In this document: piece by piece, positions 1 through 8,284 of the stretch
Numbering within the stretch: the stretch's first letter is position 1
How the letters are laid out: each line of letters begins with the position of its first letter
Source: Acidimicrobiaceae bacterium
GTDB taxonomy: Bacteria; Actinomycetota; Acidimicrobiia; Acidimicrobiales; RAAP-2
DNA length: 38,964 nt
Direction: 5' to 3'
Assembly: GCA_003169235.1 (NCBI GenBank)
Contig: PMPX01000214.1
Coordinates: 1-38,964 of the forward strand
Program-made: the position numbers and the translations under genes
The notes under the pieces: generated by a model
Database searches by the model: none
What the model was told of the DNA's origin: nothing
Seen by the model: only the letters and a program-made list of their open reading frames with translations

Positions 1-1850
1 ATGATCAGCTTGGCCATGCGGTAGCCGGGAGCGGCCTTGGCGCCGAACAGGAAGGTGCGCGGCACGATCTCCATGTTGGGGTCGCGCTGGATGCGCTTCA
101 AGAGCGTAAGGATGTGCAGGACCTGCAGGTGCTGGCGCTTGTACTCGTGCAACCGCTTGGCCATCACGTCAAACATCGAGTGAGGGTCGACTGCAATGCC
201 GAGCCGGTCCTGAATATAATCCGCCAGCTTGACCTTGTTCTCCAGCTTGACGGCTCTCCACTGATCGTGAAGCTCGCGATCCGCGGCCAGTGGTTCGAGG
301 CGCCGGAGTTTTTCCAGGTCGCGAATCCAGCCCGCGCCGAGCCGGGCGGTGAGCAGCCGGGTAAGCCCTGGATTGGCCAGCACCACCCAGCGGCGAGGCG
401 TAACTCCGTTGGTCTTGTTGGAGAATTTTTCCGGGGAGAGCTCGTAGAAGTCGCGCAGGACTTCGGCCTTCAGCAACTCCGTGTGCAGCGCGGCAACGCC
501 GTTGATGGCGTGGCTGCCGAGTGCCGCCAGGTGGGCCATGCGCACGTATTTCTCGCCGTGCTCATCAACCAGGGAAAGCCGCAGGGCGCGCTCTTCGTCG
601 TTGGGAAACCTCTGCCGCACGTTCTCCAGATGCCGCCGGTTGATCTCGTCGACGATCTCCAGATGCCGCGGAAGCAGACTGCCGAACAGGGCGCGCGGCC
701 ATTGCTCCAGCGCCTCGGGCAGCAGTGTGTGGTTGGTGTAGGAGAGAGTACTCTGCGTCACGTGCCACGCCGCGTCCCACTCCATCCCGTGCTCATCCAC
801 CAGCAGGCGCATCAGCTCGGCCACCGAGATGGCAGGATGCGTGTCGTTCATCTGAATCGCGAAGTTGCGGTGCAGGTCGGCCAGCGGACGGTTGGCGTGC
901 AACTGGATCTTCACGATGTGCTGCAAGCTGCAGGAGACGAAAAAAAACTGCTGGGCCAGGCGCAACTGCTTGCCTTCCGTGAACTCGTCGTTGGGGTAGA
1001 GGATCTTAGAGATATTCTCCGAGGCCACCTTGTCGCGCACCGCGCCGAAGAAGTCGCCGTGGCTGAAAGTCTCGAAGTTGAAGCTCTCCACAGCCTGCGC
1101 CGACCACAGGCGCATGGTGTTGGCGGTGTTGGTGTGGTAGCCCAGAATCGGCGTGTCGTGGGGAACGCCGCGTACCACGTGGCCGGGAACCCAATGCACG
1201 TGCAGGCGGCCATGGGCGTCTCTGTGCCGCTCGGTGTGTCCGCCCAGCTTCACCTCGAAGGCGTCTTCGGGGCGCTCCAGAGCCCAGGGATTGCCCAGCC
1301 GCAGCCACTTGTCGGTCGTCTCCACCTGCCAGCCGTCGCGGATCTGCTGGTCGAAGATGCCGTACTCGTAGCGGATGCCGTAGCCGATGGCGGGTATATC
1401 GAGCGTGGCCAGCGAATCCATAAAGCAGGACGCCAGCCGGCCCAGCCCGCCGTTGCCCAGGCCCGGCTCTTCTTCCTGCTCGATCAGCTTGCCCAGGCTC
1501 AGCCCGAGTTGTGTCATGGCCTGCTCGGCTTCGTCGCGGATGCCTAGATTGACCAGGTTGTTAGCCAGGTGCGGCCCGGTCAGGAACTCGGCCGAAAGGT
1601 AGCAAACCACCCGCACATCCTGGGCCTGGTAATTCGTCACCGTCGAAATCCAGCGCTCCACGATGCGATCGCGCACGGTGTGGGCCAGCGCCATGTAGAG
1701 ATCGTTCACGGTGGCCCGTTCCAGGCTCCGGCCCTGCACAAAAAAGAGGTTGTCGAGGAAGCTGCGGGCCAGCGCCTCGGCGGTCATGGCTGTCTTCTGT
1801 TCCTTCATCGATCCCACTTTCTCCAGTATCGTTACGCGCGCATCGGACAT
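1..1850 (-). CDS. glgP: Glycogen/starch phosphorylase, 3' end beyond left edge
   Basis: Glycogen phosphorylases (GT35, PLP-dependent) release glucose-1-phosphate from alpha-1,4-glucans in the cytoplasm. About 616 of the usual ~820 residues are present. Reading from the ATG at 1850, I see YLSAEFLTGP (residues 84-93), GLGNGGLGRLASCF (130-143) and GYGIRYEYGIF (156-166). Further on come NKTNGVTPRRW and, at the very edge, GAKAAPGYRMAK, all family hallmarks. The PLP-lysine segment would lie off the left edge. The frame is open throughout, with no frameshift seen. A second in-frame ATG at 1808 is possible. Codon use (many GAA and AAG/AAA mixtures, CAG/CAA) differs from the genes after ~2.8 kb and looks acidobacterial. 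The gene is divergent from the aldo/keto reductase, with 276 bases between them. Confidence 0.95.
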   Translation of the reverse strand, partial: MSDARVTILEKVGSMKEQKTAMTAEALARSFLDNLFFVQGRSLERATVNDLYMALAHTVRDRIVERWISTVTNYQAQDVRVVCYLSAEFLTGPHLANNLVNLGIRDEAEQAMTQLGLSLGKLIEQEEEPGLGNGGLGRLASCFMDSLATLDIPAIGYGIRYEYGIFDQQIRDGWQVETTDKWLRLGNPWALERPEDAFEVKLGGHTERHRDAHGRLHVHWVPGHVVRGVPHDTPILGYHTNTANTMRLWSAQAVESFNFETFSHGDFFGAVRDKVASENISKILYPNDEFTEGKQLRLAQQFFFVSCSLQHIVKIQLHANRPLADLHRNFAIQMNDTHPAISVAELMRLLVDEHGMEWDAAWHVTQSTLSYTNHTLLPEALEQWPRALFGSLLPRHLEIVDEINRRHLENVRQRFPNDEERALRLSLVDEHGEKYVRMAHLAALGSHAINGVAALHTELLKAEVLRDFYELSPEKFSNKTNGVTPRRWVVLANPGLTRLLTARLGAGWIRDLEKLRRLEPLAADRELHDQWRAVKLENKVKLADYIQDRLGIAVDPHSMFDVMAKRLHEYKRQHLQVLHILTLLKRIQRDPNMEIVPRTFLFGAKAAPGYRMAKLI

Positions 1851-2126
1851 TGTGATCCTCATTTCTCCAGGGAGGCCGGGACTTTCCCGGATGGAGCGGC
1901 GTACCCAACGATACGGCCTCAGGAGCAGCCTTGGGCATGAAAAATCAAAAAAATGATCTTCCGGATGCTATTTCCAGGAAAGCCCGCACTCCATCCTTGC
2001 GGCTTTTTCCCATCGCAAGGTCGGGATAGCGCCTGAGTTGCGTATACCACCCCGGAACTGCTGCAGAGCCATCTTCCGAATCACCGCACCGCCCTATCCG
2101 CACTAAACTCTAGACAGGAGCACCCC
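1851..2126. other. Divergent intergenic region, glgP / aldo-keto reductase
   Basis: This 276-base region separates two divergent starts and so must hold promoters for both. It is visibly less GC-rich than most of the window, including an A-rich patch near 1938-1952. The only element I can place firmly is the ribosome binding site AGGAG at 2116-2120, six bases before the ATG at 2127. No tRNA, convincing hairpin or repeat was seen. Confidence 0.5.
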
Positions 2127-3131
2127 ATGGACTACATCAATCTCGGCGACACCGGCCTTCAAGTCTCCCGCATTTGTCTCGGCTGCATGACCTACGGATC
2201 GCCCGCCACCGGCAAAATCCTGCCCGGCCGCCAGTCCTGGGCGCTCAACGAATCCGACAGCCAGCCCTTCTTCCGCCAGGCCCTCGAACTTGGCATCAAT
2301 TTCTGGGACACCGCCAACGTCTACTCCGGCGGCGACAGTGAGATTGTTATCGGCCGGTTTCTCAAGCAGAACAGCATCCGCCGCGAATCGATTGTCCTCG
2401 CCACCAAGGTCTGCAGCCCCATGCGCGAGGAACCCAACGGCCACGGCCTCTCCCGTAAAGCAATCCTGTTCGAGCTCGACGAGAGCCTGAAGCGTCTCCA
2501 GACCGATTACGTGGACCTTTATCAAACGCACCGCTGGGACTACGAAACCCCCATCGAAGAAACCCTCGAAGCCCTGCACGATGCGGTCAAGGCCGGCAAG
2601 GTCCGCTACATCGGCGCATCGTCGATGTACGCCTGGCAATTCGCCAAGGCCCTGTATCTCTCCCGGCTCAACGGCTGGACCCGCTTCGTCTCCATGCAGA
2701 ACCACTACAACCTCCTCTACCGCGAGGAGGAGCGCGAGATGATCCCGCTCTGCCTGGACCAGGGCGTCGGCTGCATCCCGTGGAGCCCTCTGGCCCGTGG
2801 CGTCCTGGCCGGGAACCGAACCCGGGAAGGGGGGCGGCACACGACGCGCTCGAGCACCGACCCGTTCACCGACTACCTCTACGACCAACCAACGGACTTC
2901 GACGTCGTCGACGCCGTGGTCGAGGTGGCGGCGGCGCGTGACGTGGCTCCGGCGCAGGTGGCACTCGCCTGGCTGCTCGCCAAGCCGGGCGTGACGGCGC
3001 CCATCGTCGGGGCGACGAAGAAGAGGCACTTGAAGGACGCGCTCGCCGCCGAGGAGCTCACCTTGAGCGAGGAGGAGATCGCGCTGCTCGAGAAGCCGTA
3101 CGTCGCGCACCCCGTCCTCGGTCACTTCTAG
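2127..3131 (+). CDS. Aldo/keto reductase (possible hybrid gene)
   Basis: This is an NADPH-dependent aldo/keto reductase of the TIM-barrel family, 334 residues, of the subgroup related to voltage-gated K+ channel beta-subunit and YghZ/Tas-type proteins. The catalytic tetrad is visible: D61 and Y66 in FWDTANVYSGG, K94 in LATKV, and H135 in LYQTHRWD. PWSPLARG (218-225) and the late IVGATKKRHL segment (cofactor phosphate binding) complete the fold. AGGAG six bases upstream fixes the ATG. The substrate is unknown. Codon style changes within the gene: 8 of the 12 Glu codons in the first 150 residues are GAA, against 1 of 12 after residue 199. The front resembles glgP and the back resembles the actinobacterial genes downstream. 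The protein is in frame and full length, so it could be functional or an assembly product. Confidence 0.9.
   Translation: MDYINLGDTGLQVSRICLGCMTYGSPATGKILPGRQSWALNESDSQPFFRQALELGINFWDTANVYSGGDSEIVIGRFLKQNSIRRESIVLATKVCSPMREEPNGHGLSRKAILFELDESLKRLQTDYVDLYQTHRWDYETPIEETLEALHDAVKAGKVRYIGASSMYAWQFAKALYLSRLNGWTRFVSMQNHYNLLYREEEREMIPLCLDQGVGCIPWSPLARGVLAGNRTREGGRHTTRSSTDPFTDYLYDQPTDFDVVDAVVEVAAARDVAPAQVALAWLLAKPGVTAPIVGATKKRHLKDALAAEELTLSEEEIALLEKPYVAHPVLGHF
2690..2830. other. Candidate composition/assembly junction inside the reductase gene
   Basis: Sequence style switches here from an acidobacterial-looking left side to the high-GC actinobacterial style of the rest of the window. The switch falls in the best conserved part of the family, from QNHYNLLYREEEREM to PWSPLARGVLAG, where two unrelated reductase genes would be most alike at DNA level. 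This is inferred from codon use. No breakpoint can be proven from one sequence. Confidence 0.45.
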
Positions 3132-3198
3132 GGCGCCACCGGGGCCGTCAACTAGGGTCGGCCGCAGGAGACCGAGTTCGAGAGATCGGAGGGGTGAC

Positions 3199-4746
3199 AT
3201 GCAGGTCGCACTGACGGTGTCCGACTTTCTCAACCGGGCTGCGCTCGTCTACGGGCACCGCGTCGCCGTGGAGGACGAGCCGGACGTGGCGGGCTCGCTC
3301 GGGACACAGACGTACGCCGAGATGGAGGCGCGGGCGCGAGGCCTGGCCCTGGCCCTCGACGACCTGGGGGTCGGGCACGGGGAGCGGGTCGCGATCGTCA
3401 GCCCGAACTCGGGCCGATTTCTCACCTCGTTCTTCGGGGTCAGCGGCTTCGGCCGCATCCTGGTCCCGATCAACTTCCGGCTGACGACCGACGAGATCGG
3501 CTACGTCGTCGGGCACTCCGGGGCGTCTGTGCTCCTGTACGACCCCGAGGTGGCCGACCAGGTCGATGGCATCAAGGTGAGCCACCGGTTCTGCCTGGAC
3601 GGCTCCGACGACGAGGCGTTGTTCGCCCCGGCGCCGCCCGACGCGGCCCCCCGCCCGTGGGAGCCGGACGAGAACGCCACGTGCTCGGTCAACTACACCT
3701 CGGGCACGACCGCCCGGCCGAAGGGTGTGCAGCTCACCCACCGGAACTGCTGGCTCAACGCGACCATGTTCGGGTGGCACACCGGTGTGAGCGATCGCGA
3801 CGTGCTCCTCCACACCTTGCCGATGTTCCACTGCAACGGCTGGGGGATGCCGTACGCCGTGACCGGCATGGGCGGCGCGCACGTCGCGCTGCGCAAGATC
3901 GACGGCGAGGAGATCCTTTCGCGCATCGAGCGCCACGGCGTGACGCTCCTCTGCGCCGCGCCGGCCGTCGTGGCGGCGATCCTCGGCGCAGCGGAGACCC
4001 GGGCCGGCGAGGGACGGGACGTGCCCGGGCGGGGCACGGTACGCATCGTGGTGGCGGGCGCACCCCCGCCGTCCAAGACGATCGAGCGGGTGGAGGCCGA
4101 GCTCGGGTGGGAGTTCATGCAGATCTACGGGCTGACCGAGACGGCGCCGTTGCTCACCATCAACCGGGCACCCTCGGAGTGGGACGACCTCGACGCACCC
4201 TCGCGATCGATGCTGCTCAGCCGCGCCGGCGTCCCTGCCATGGGTGTGCGGATCGAGACCGATGCCGAGGGTGAGGTGCTGGCGCGCGCCAACCACGTCT
4301 TCGCCGGGTACTGGGAGCAGCCGGAGGAGTCGGCGAGGGCGCTCGAGGGCGGTTGGTTCCACACCGGGGACGGGGGCTACCTCGACGGGGCCTACCTGGT
4401 GATCTCGGACCGCAAGAAGGACGTGATCATCACCGGCGGGGAGAACGTGTCGTCCATCGAGGTCGAGGACTGCCTGTACCAGCACAGCGCCGTGGCCGAG
4501 GTGGCGGTGATCGGTGTGCCCGACGAGAAGTGGGGTGAGACGATCAAGGCCCTGGTGGTGGTGCGCGACGGCGAGACGGTCACCGAGGCCGAGCTGATCG
4601 CGCACTGCCGCGACCGGCTGGCCCACTTCAAGGCGCCGACCACGGTCGAGGTGCGCGACGCGCTCGACCGGACGGCCACGGGGAAGCTGCAGAAGTACAA
4701 GCTCCGCCAGCCCTACTGGGCGGGGCGGGAGCGGTCGGTCGGCTAG
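3199..4746 (+). CDS. Acyl-CoA synthetase / AMP-dependent ligase
   Basis: An ANL-superfamily adenylate-forming enzyme of 515 residues, which activates a carboxylic (probably fatty) acid with ATP and transfers it to CoA. Core motifs in order: P-loop YTSGTTARPKG (166-176), IYGLTE (309-314), HTGD (388-391), DRKKDVIITGGENV (404-417), and the catalytic lysine K496 in TATGKLQK. The last segment belongs to the mobile C-terminal domain. GGAGGGG at 3188-3194 precedes the ATG. The closest style is the medium/long-chain fatty-acyl-CoA synthetases annotated FadD- or AlkK-like. The acid cannot be named from sequence. The gene lies 67 bases after the reductase on the same strand. Its stop overlaps the stop of the convergent ribonuclease D gene. 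Confidence 0.93.
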   Translation: MQVALTVSDFLNRAALVYGHRVAVEDEPDVAGSLGTQTYAEMEARARGLALALDDLGVGHGERVAIVSPNSGRFLTSFFGVSGFGRILVPINFRLTTDEIGYVVGHSGASVLLYDPEVADQVDGIKVSHRFCLDGSDDEALFAPAPPDAAPRPWEPDENATCSVNYTSGTTARPKGVQLTHRNCWLNATMFGWHTGVSDRDVLLHTLPMFHCNGWGMPYAVTGMGGAHVALRKIDGEEILSRIERHGVTLLCAAPAVVAAILGAAETRAGEGRDVPGRGTVRIVVAGAPPPSKTIERVEAELGWEFMQIYGLTETAPLLTINRAPSEWDDLDAPSRSMLLSRAGVPAMGVRIETDAEGEVLARANHVFAGYWEQPEESARALEGGWFHTGDGGYLDGAYLVISDRKKDVIITGGENVSSIEVEDCLYQHSAVAEVAVIGVPDEKWGETIKALVVVRDGETVTEAELIAHCRDRLAHFKAPTTVEVRDALDRTATGKLQKYKLRQPYWAGRERSVG

Positions 4747-5945
4747 CCCCCGGCGGAGGAGTGGCCGCCTGTCGGCGGCACCGGCCTTCGCGAGCGCTCC
4801 TCAATGACGAGATGGCCGCGCCGGTCGAAGGCGGCCGCGACGTCCCCGTCGATGAGCCGGCGCAGGGGGTCGCCCACGATGGTGCGACGCCAACCCGTGT
4901 CGAGGCGGCTGGGCTCGGCCGCGAGCAACTGTGCGATGTCCGCCCGGGTGGCCAGGAGCCCCTGGTCGAAGTCGAGGTCGTCCGCGATCTGGCGCACCAC
5001 GCCCGAGCAGACGGCGACGGCGGCGGCCGGGGCGACTGCGTCGCGTCCCTCGGTGGGCATCCGGATCTGGTCCGGCTGCAGCCCGAGGCCGCGGTTGACC
5101 GCAGCGAGGATCTCGGCCGCTCGACCCTGGGCCAGGTGCCGGCCGTCGACGCCGCGGGCGCGGCGCAGCTCGTCGCCGTTGCGAGGCGGGCGCTGCGAGA
5201 TCGCCATCAGGCCGAGGTCCGACAGGATCATGCGCCGGGGGCGGTTCGTCTCCGCGGCGGTGCGCTCCCGCCAGGCCGCCACCTCCTGGGCGACGCCGCG
5301 GCTTCGGCGCGACATGCCGCGGATGTCGCCGAGCTTCCACCACGCCTCCTCGGGCACGCGGGCCGGAGCGCGATCGCCGAGCACCTGGTCGCACTCGTCG
5401 AGCGCCCAGTCGAGGCGACCGAGGGCGCGGAGCCGTTCCGTCAGCACGAGCCGCAGCTCCAACAGGTGGGCGACGTCGTTGACGGCATAGGAGACCTGCC
5501 GGTCCGAGATCGGGCGCTCCAGCCAGTCCGACAGTCGGTCGGCCTTGGGCAGGGAGACGCCCAGCATCTGGTCGACCAGTCGCGAGAGCGAGGGTGAGGA
5601 CATCCCGAGGAAGCCGGCAACGATCTGGGTGTCGAACACGGTGGCCGGGACGGTGCCGCAGGCGGCCATCAGCACATCGAGGTCCTGCGAGGCGGCATGG
5701 ACCACCGCCGTGCCCGGTCCCCCGAAGACCTCGGCCAGGGGGGCGGGGTCGACCGCCAGCGGGTCGACGAGCGCCACCTTGTCGGCCCAGGCGATCTGAA
5801 TGAGCGCCAGGTCGGGGACGTAGGTCTTCTCCGTGTGGAACTCGGTGTCGAAGCCGTAGAACTCCTCGGTGACGAGGTCGGCCACGAGGGAACGGAGGCC
5901 GGCGGTGTCGACCACCATGGTCGCCGGCTCGGTCTGCGGGGTCAC
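4743..5945 (-). CDS. rnd: Ribonuclease D (DEDDy 3'-5' exonuclease with HRDC domain)
   Basis: RNase D trims the 3' ends of tRNA precursors and other structured RNAs. The 400-residue protein starts with the DEDDy exonuclease domain: D33 and E35 in GFDTEFHTEK (Exo I), D88 in AASQDLDVL (Exo II), and Y153/D157 in SYAVNDVAHL (Exo III). An HRDC nucleic-acid-binding domain follows at about 205-285 (REVAAWRERTA-like start, NRPRRMILSD). A second weaker HRDC-like region lies towards the C-terminus, as usual in actinobacterial forms. The start is taken as GTG at 5945, because an in-frame stop lies just upstream. No clear ribosome binding site is seen, and ATG at 5918 is an alternative. The gene converges on the acyl-CoA synthetase with overlapping stops. 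Confidence 0.93.
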   Translation of the reverse strand: MTPQTEPATMVVDTAGLRSLVADLVTEEFYGFDTEFHTEKTYVPDLALIQIAWADKVALVDPLAVDPAPLAEVFGGPGTAVVHAASQDLDVLMAACGTVPATVFDTQIVAGFLGMSSPSLSRLVDQMLGVSLPKADRLSDWLERPISDRQVSYAVNDVAHLLELRLVLTERLRALGRLDWALDECDQVLGDRAPARVPEEAWWKLGDIRGMSRRSRGVAQEVAAWRERTAAETNRPRRMILSDLGLMAISQRPPRNGDELRRARGVDGRHLAQGRAAEILAAVNRGLGLQPDQIRMPTEGRDAVAPAAAVAVCSGVVRQIADDLDFDQGLLATRADIAQLLAAEPSRLDTGWRRTIVGDPLRRLIDGDVAAAFDRRGHLVIEERSRRPVPPTGGHSSAGG

Positions 5946-6281
5946 GAAGGCGTCACCATGTCGTCGCGCTGGGGCAGAGGTCGGGCGCGGTCGTCGTCGC
6001 GGTGGGAGGAGGTGGGTGAAGGTGCAAGGCCAGCGGCGAGGCTAGCGCGGGTCGGTGACGCCGCCCGGCGCCGGTCGGGCTCGTGATCACTGCACCCTTT
6101 TCGCAACCGTCCTGCAGTCTTTTCCAGGCCTGCATTTCACCCTCCGGGAGTAAACTTGACGCTCTACCGAGAACGTTTTTCGGTGCGCGACCGGGCGTTC
6201 GGCCCAGGTCACGAGACTTCTGGCTCTGGTTCAGACGGGACCGTTCCGATAACAGTGAAAAGTCGGATCGGAGGGGGAACT
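5946..6281. other. Intergenic region between rnd and the GGDEF gene
   Basis: These 336 bases lie between divergent starts and carry no supported gene. A TTG at 6156 would extend the downstream frame by 42 codons, but that extension has no ribosome binding site and no domain. TTGACG at 6156-6161 resembles a -35 box, but I find no good -10 partner. The stretch 6090-6260 is less GC-rich than its flanks, consistent with promoters. Confidence 0.4.
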
Positions 6282-6947
6282 GTGAAGAAGGCGAAGGGAC
6301 AACGTGGTGGCGAGACCGCCGGCACCGACCGGGTCCCCGCCGACGCCGCCGGACCGGCCGCCGCGGAGTCGTCGCGGGGCGGGTCGGCGAGGACCGTGGA
6401 GTCGATGCTGGAGGAGTTCGGCGCGGTCGGGGACGGAGTGCCGGGACGGCGTGCGCCGGGCACGGGCAAGTACGACCAGCTCTGGCAGCTCTCCATGGCC
6501 GACCCGCACACGGGACTGGCGAACCAGCTCCTGCTGCTCGACCGCCTCACCCAGGCCCTGACGCGCCGCCGGCGCCACGGCGGCGAAGTGGTGGTCTGCC
6601 ATATCGGCCTGGACAACCTGGCGGAGATCAACGTGGACCTGGGGTACACCACGGGCAACGCCGTCCTGTGCGAGGCGTCCCGCCGCCTGGTGTCGATCCT
6701 GCGCAGCGAGGACACGGTGGGCCGGGTGGGCTCGAGCGAGCTCGTGGTCGTGCTCACCGTCAGCGACGAGCAGGCGGTCGGGCCGCTCATGCGCCGGATA
6801 CAGCACACGCTCGACGAGCCGGTCATCGTGGGCGTGAGCGACATTCGCGTCCATTCCTCGCTGGGCGTCGCGATCGCAGAGGACACCGAGTCCGCCGAGG
6901 ACGTGCTGGCGCGAGCGGATCGCTCGACGCGCGTCGCCAAGCGCTGA
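6282..6947 (+). CDS. Degenerate GGDEF-domain protein
   Basis: A soluble protein of 221 residues from the GTG at 6282, which has GGAGGGGG at 6270-6277 just upstream. Residues ~1-65 are low-complexity and charged, with no known domain. Residues ~70-220 form a GGDEF domain with recognisable DPHTGLANQ and GLDNLAEINVDLGYTTGNAVL segments. The signature loop is GSSEL (150-154) instead of GG(D/E)EF, and the first Asp of the metal-binding DxD pair is Gly, so diguanylate cyclase activity is unlikely. Such domains can bind GTP or act as protein partners. No REC, PAS or EAL domain and no membrane segment are present. A genuine cyclic di-GMP riboswitch lies 2.6 kb downstream, so the region is linked to this second messenger even if this protein does not make it. 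Confidence 0.85.
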   Translation: MKKAKGQRGGETAGTDRVPADAAGPAAAESSRGGSARTVESMLEEFGAVGDGVPGRRAPGTGKYDQLWQLSMADPHTGLANQLLLLDRLTQALTRRRRHGGEVVVCHIGLDNLAEINVDLGYTTGNAVLCEASRRLVSILRSEDTVGRVGSSELVVVLTVSDEQAVGPLMRRIQHTLDEPVIVGVSDIRVHSSLGVAIAEDTESAEDVLARADRSTRVAKR

Positions 6948-7073
6948 CCGCACCGCTCCCTCCCGACACCCGCCACGACCCCGGGAACCGGTCGTCGTCG
7001 TGGACAAACCAGCAGCGTACGGTCCATGTTCGCCGCCCGGGCACGCTCGGGCACGCTGGGGCGTGGCGTGCGA

Positions 7074-7115
7074 TAGGGAGTATCGGCCCTAGACAAAACA
7101 GGAGTATCGGCTCTA
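7074..7115 (+). promoter_or_regulatory. Direct repeats, candidate operator
   Basis: Two copies of GGAGTATCGGCYCTA lie at 7077-7091 and 7101-7115, 24 bases apart. The first also sits in an inverted repeat, TAGGG (7074-7078) and CCCTA (7087-7091), so GGG and CCC are eight bases apart. That is the spacing in the DevR/DosR box, although the middle bases differ. A related string, GTACTCGGCTCTA, occurs at 8260-8272 before the histidine kinase. A site for the neighbouring NarL-type regulator is an inference. Confidence 0.45.
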
Positions 7116-7142
7116 CTCCGCTCGCCCAATTCCAGCAAAATT

Positions 7143-7490
7143 ATGTTTGCGATGTCGATGTACAGCGAATTACTGGTGGGCCTGTGTTCCGAAGTGGAGC
7201 CCCTGCCCCTGCCCTCGTCGAGCGACGAGCTCGTCGTGGTGCTCCTGCAGCGCCGGCGCCAGCTCACCGGAAACGGCCACGACAGGAGCCACATCATGGC
7301 CGAGGACCTGGCGCTCGAGCTCGATCACGACCGCATGCTGTTGCGGCTGTGCACGGCGCTGGGCATAGAGAGCGACCCGACCTGGTTCGCCAACCCCCTG
7401 GCCGAACGCGAGCGCCTGGAGGAGCTCCTGCGCACCGTGGGGGTCGATTTCCGCACGCTGGACGACCATCGCCGGGCGACGGTGGCCTGA
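7143..7490 (+). CDS. Small conserved-looking protein of unknown function
   Basis: A 115-residue protein that I do not recognise. Third-position G/C bias is strong through the body (runs of CTG, GTG, GAG, CGC), which supports real coding. It has no signal peptide, membrane segment or cysteine pair. It looks helical and charged, with a Leu/Arg-rich centre and an acidic LALELDHDRM stretch. The start is uncertain: ATGs at 7143, 7152 and 7158 are all in frame and none has a good ribosome binding site. Candidate operator repeats lie 28 bases upstream. The gene converges on the DevR-like regulator with a 25-base gap, so it may belong to the same regulatory circuit. That is a guess from position. Confidence 0.6.
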   Translation: MFAMSMYSELLVGLCSEVEPLPLPSSSDELVVVLLQRRRQLTGNGHDRSHIMAEDLALELDHDRMLLRLCTALGIESDPTWFANPLAERERLEELLRTVGVDFRTLDDHRRATVA

Positions 7491-7515
7491 CACCGACGGT
7501 CGGGCGCCGAGGTGG

Positions 7516-8187
7516 TCAGGCGTTGGGGTTCGTACCCTTGGGGTTCGTACCCTTGCGCTCCGCGAGGACGGCGGCGTACACCGCGGCCTCGGTCCGGCGG
7601 CGCATGCCGAGCTTCGACAGGAGGCTCGAGACGTAGTTCTTCACCGTGGCCTCGGCCAGGAAGAGCTGCTCGGCGATCTGGCGGTTCGACTGGCCCTGGG
7701 CGATCAGCTCCAGGACCTTGCGCTCCTGGGGAGTCAGCACGGTCAGGCGCGACTCGGCCTCCTGGTCCTTGCGGAGTCGGTCGAACAATTCTTGCGTCAG
7801 CATCGGATCGAGCAGGGACATCCCCTGGCTGACCCGCCTGATGTCGCCGAGCAGGTCGCCGCTGCCCACCTCCTTGAGCACGTAGCCCGACGCCCCCGCC
7901 ATGATGGACGAGAACAGCGCGTCGTCGTCGGAATAGGACGTGAGCATCAGGCACCGGACCTGGGGAGAGGTGGACTGGATCTCCCTGCAGACCTCGATCC
8001 CGTTGCCGTCGGGAAGGCGGACGTCGAGGATGGCCACGTCCGGCTCGAGGTCGCGTATCAGCGTCAGGCCCTGCTCCGCGGTGCCCGCCTCGCCGACGAC
8101 CTCCATGTCGTCTTCGGCCTCGAGCAGCGTATGCAGGCCTGTCCTCACCAGCTCGTGATCGTCGAGGACGAAGACCCTGATCGCCAT
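7516..8187 (-). CDS. NarL/FixJ (DevR-like) response regulator
   Basis: A DNA-binding response regulator of 223 residues. The receiver domain (1-120) has acidic D9/D10, phospho-acceptor D55 in VAILDVRLPDG, T83 and K105. A LuxR-type helix-turn-helix at ~150-205 carries TPQERKVLELIAQGQSNRQIAEQL and TVKNYVSSLLSKLGM, very like mycobacterial DevR/DosR. The start is the ATG at 8187 beginning MAIRVFVLDD; the frame stays open further upstream, but that part lacks domain similarity. It is divergent from the histidine kinase with 97 bases between starts, so the two are probably a cognate pair. Oddly, the C-terminus carries a tandem five-residue duplication, KGTNPKGTNP, from a 15-base repeat at 7525-7554. 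The regulon is unknown. Confidence 0.93.
   Translation of the reverse strand: MAIRVFVLDDHELVRTGLHTLLEAEDDMEVVGEAGTAEQGLTLIRDLEPDVAILDVRLPDGNGIEVCREIQSTSPQVRCLMLTSYSDDDALFSSIMAGASGYVLKEVGSGDLLGDIRRVSQGMSLLDPMLTQELFDRLRKDQEAESRLTVLTPQERKVLELIAQGQSNRQIAEQLFLAEATVKNYVSSLLSKLGMRRRTEAAVYAAVLAERKGTNPKGTNPNA
7525..7554. repeat. 15-base tandem duplication in the regulator C-terminus
   Basis: GGGGTTCGTACCCTT occurs twice in direct tandem (7525-7539 and 7540-7554). It is in frame and adds a second KGTNP to the tail of the response regulator. It looks like a recent slippage event, or an assembly artefact. Confidence 0.9.
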
Positions 8188-8284
8188 CTGGCCAATACTG
8201 CCACGCGACGAACGGAGGACCAGAAAGGCCGGAGCGCCGAGGCGGGCGCGCCGTGCGCCGTACTCGGCTCTATCCTGGCGCGTC

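Noticed and set aside
114-1547. Long plus-strand frame of 477 codons at the left edge
   Set aside because: It is opposite the glycogen phosphorylase frame, which carries many family motifs. The plus frame has no recognisable domain and is the usual GC-rich shadow.
6156-6281. 42-codon N-terminal extension of the GGDEF protein from a TTG
   Set aside because: No ribosome binding site or domain supports it, whereas the GTG at 6282 has a strong GGAGGGGG close upstream.
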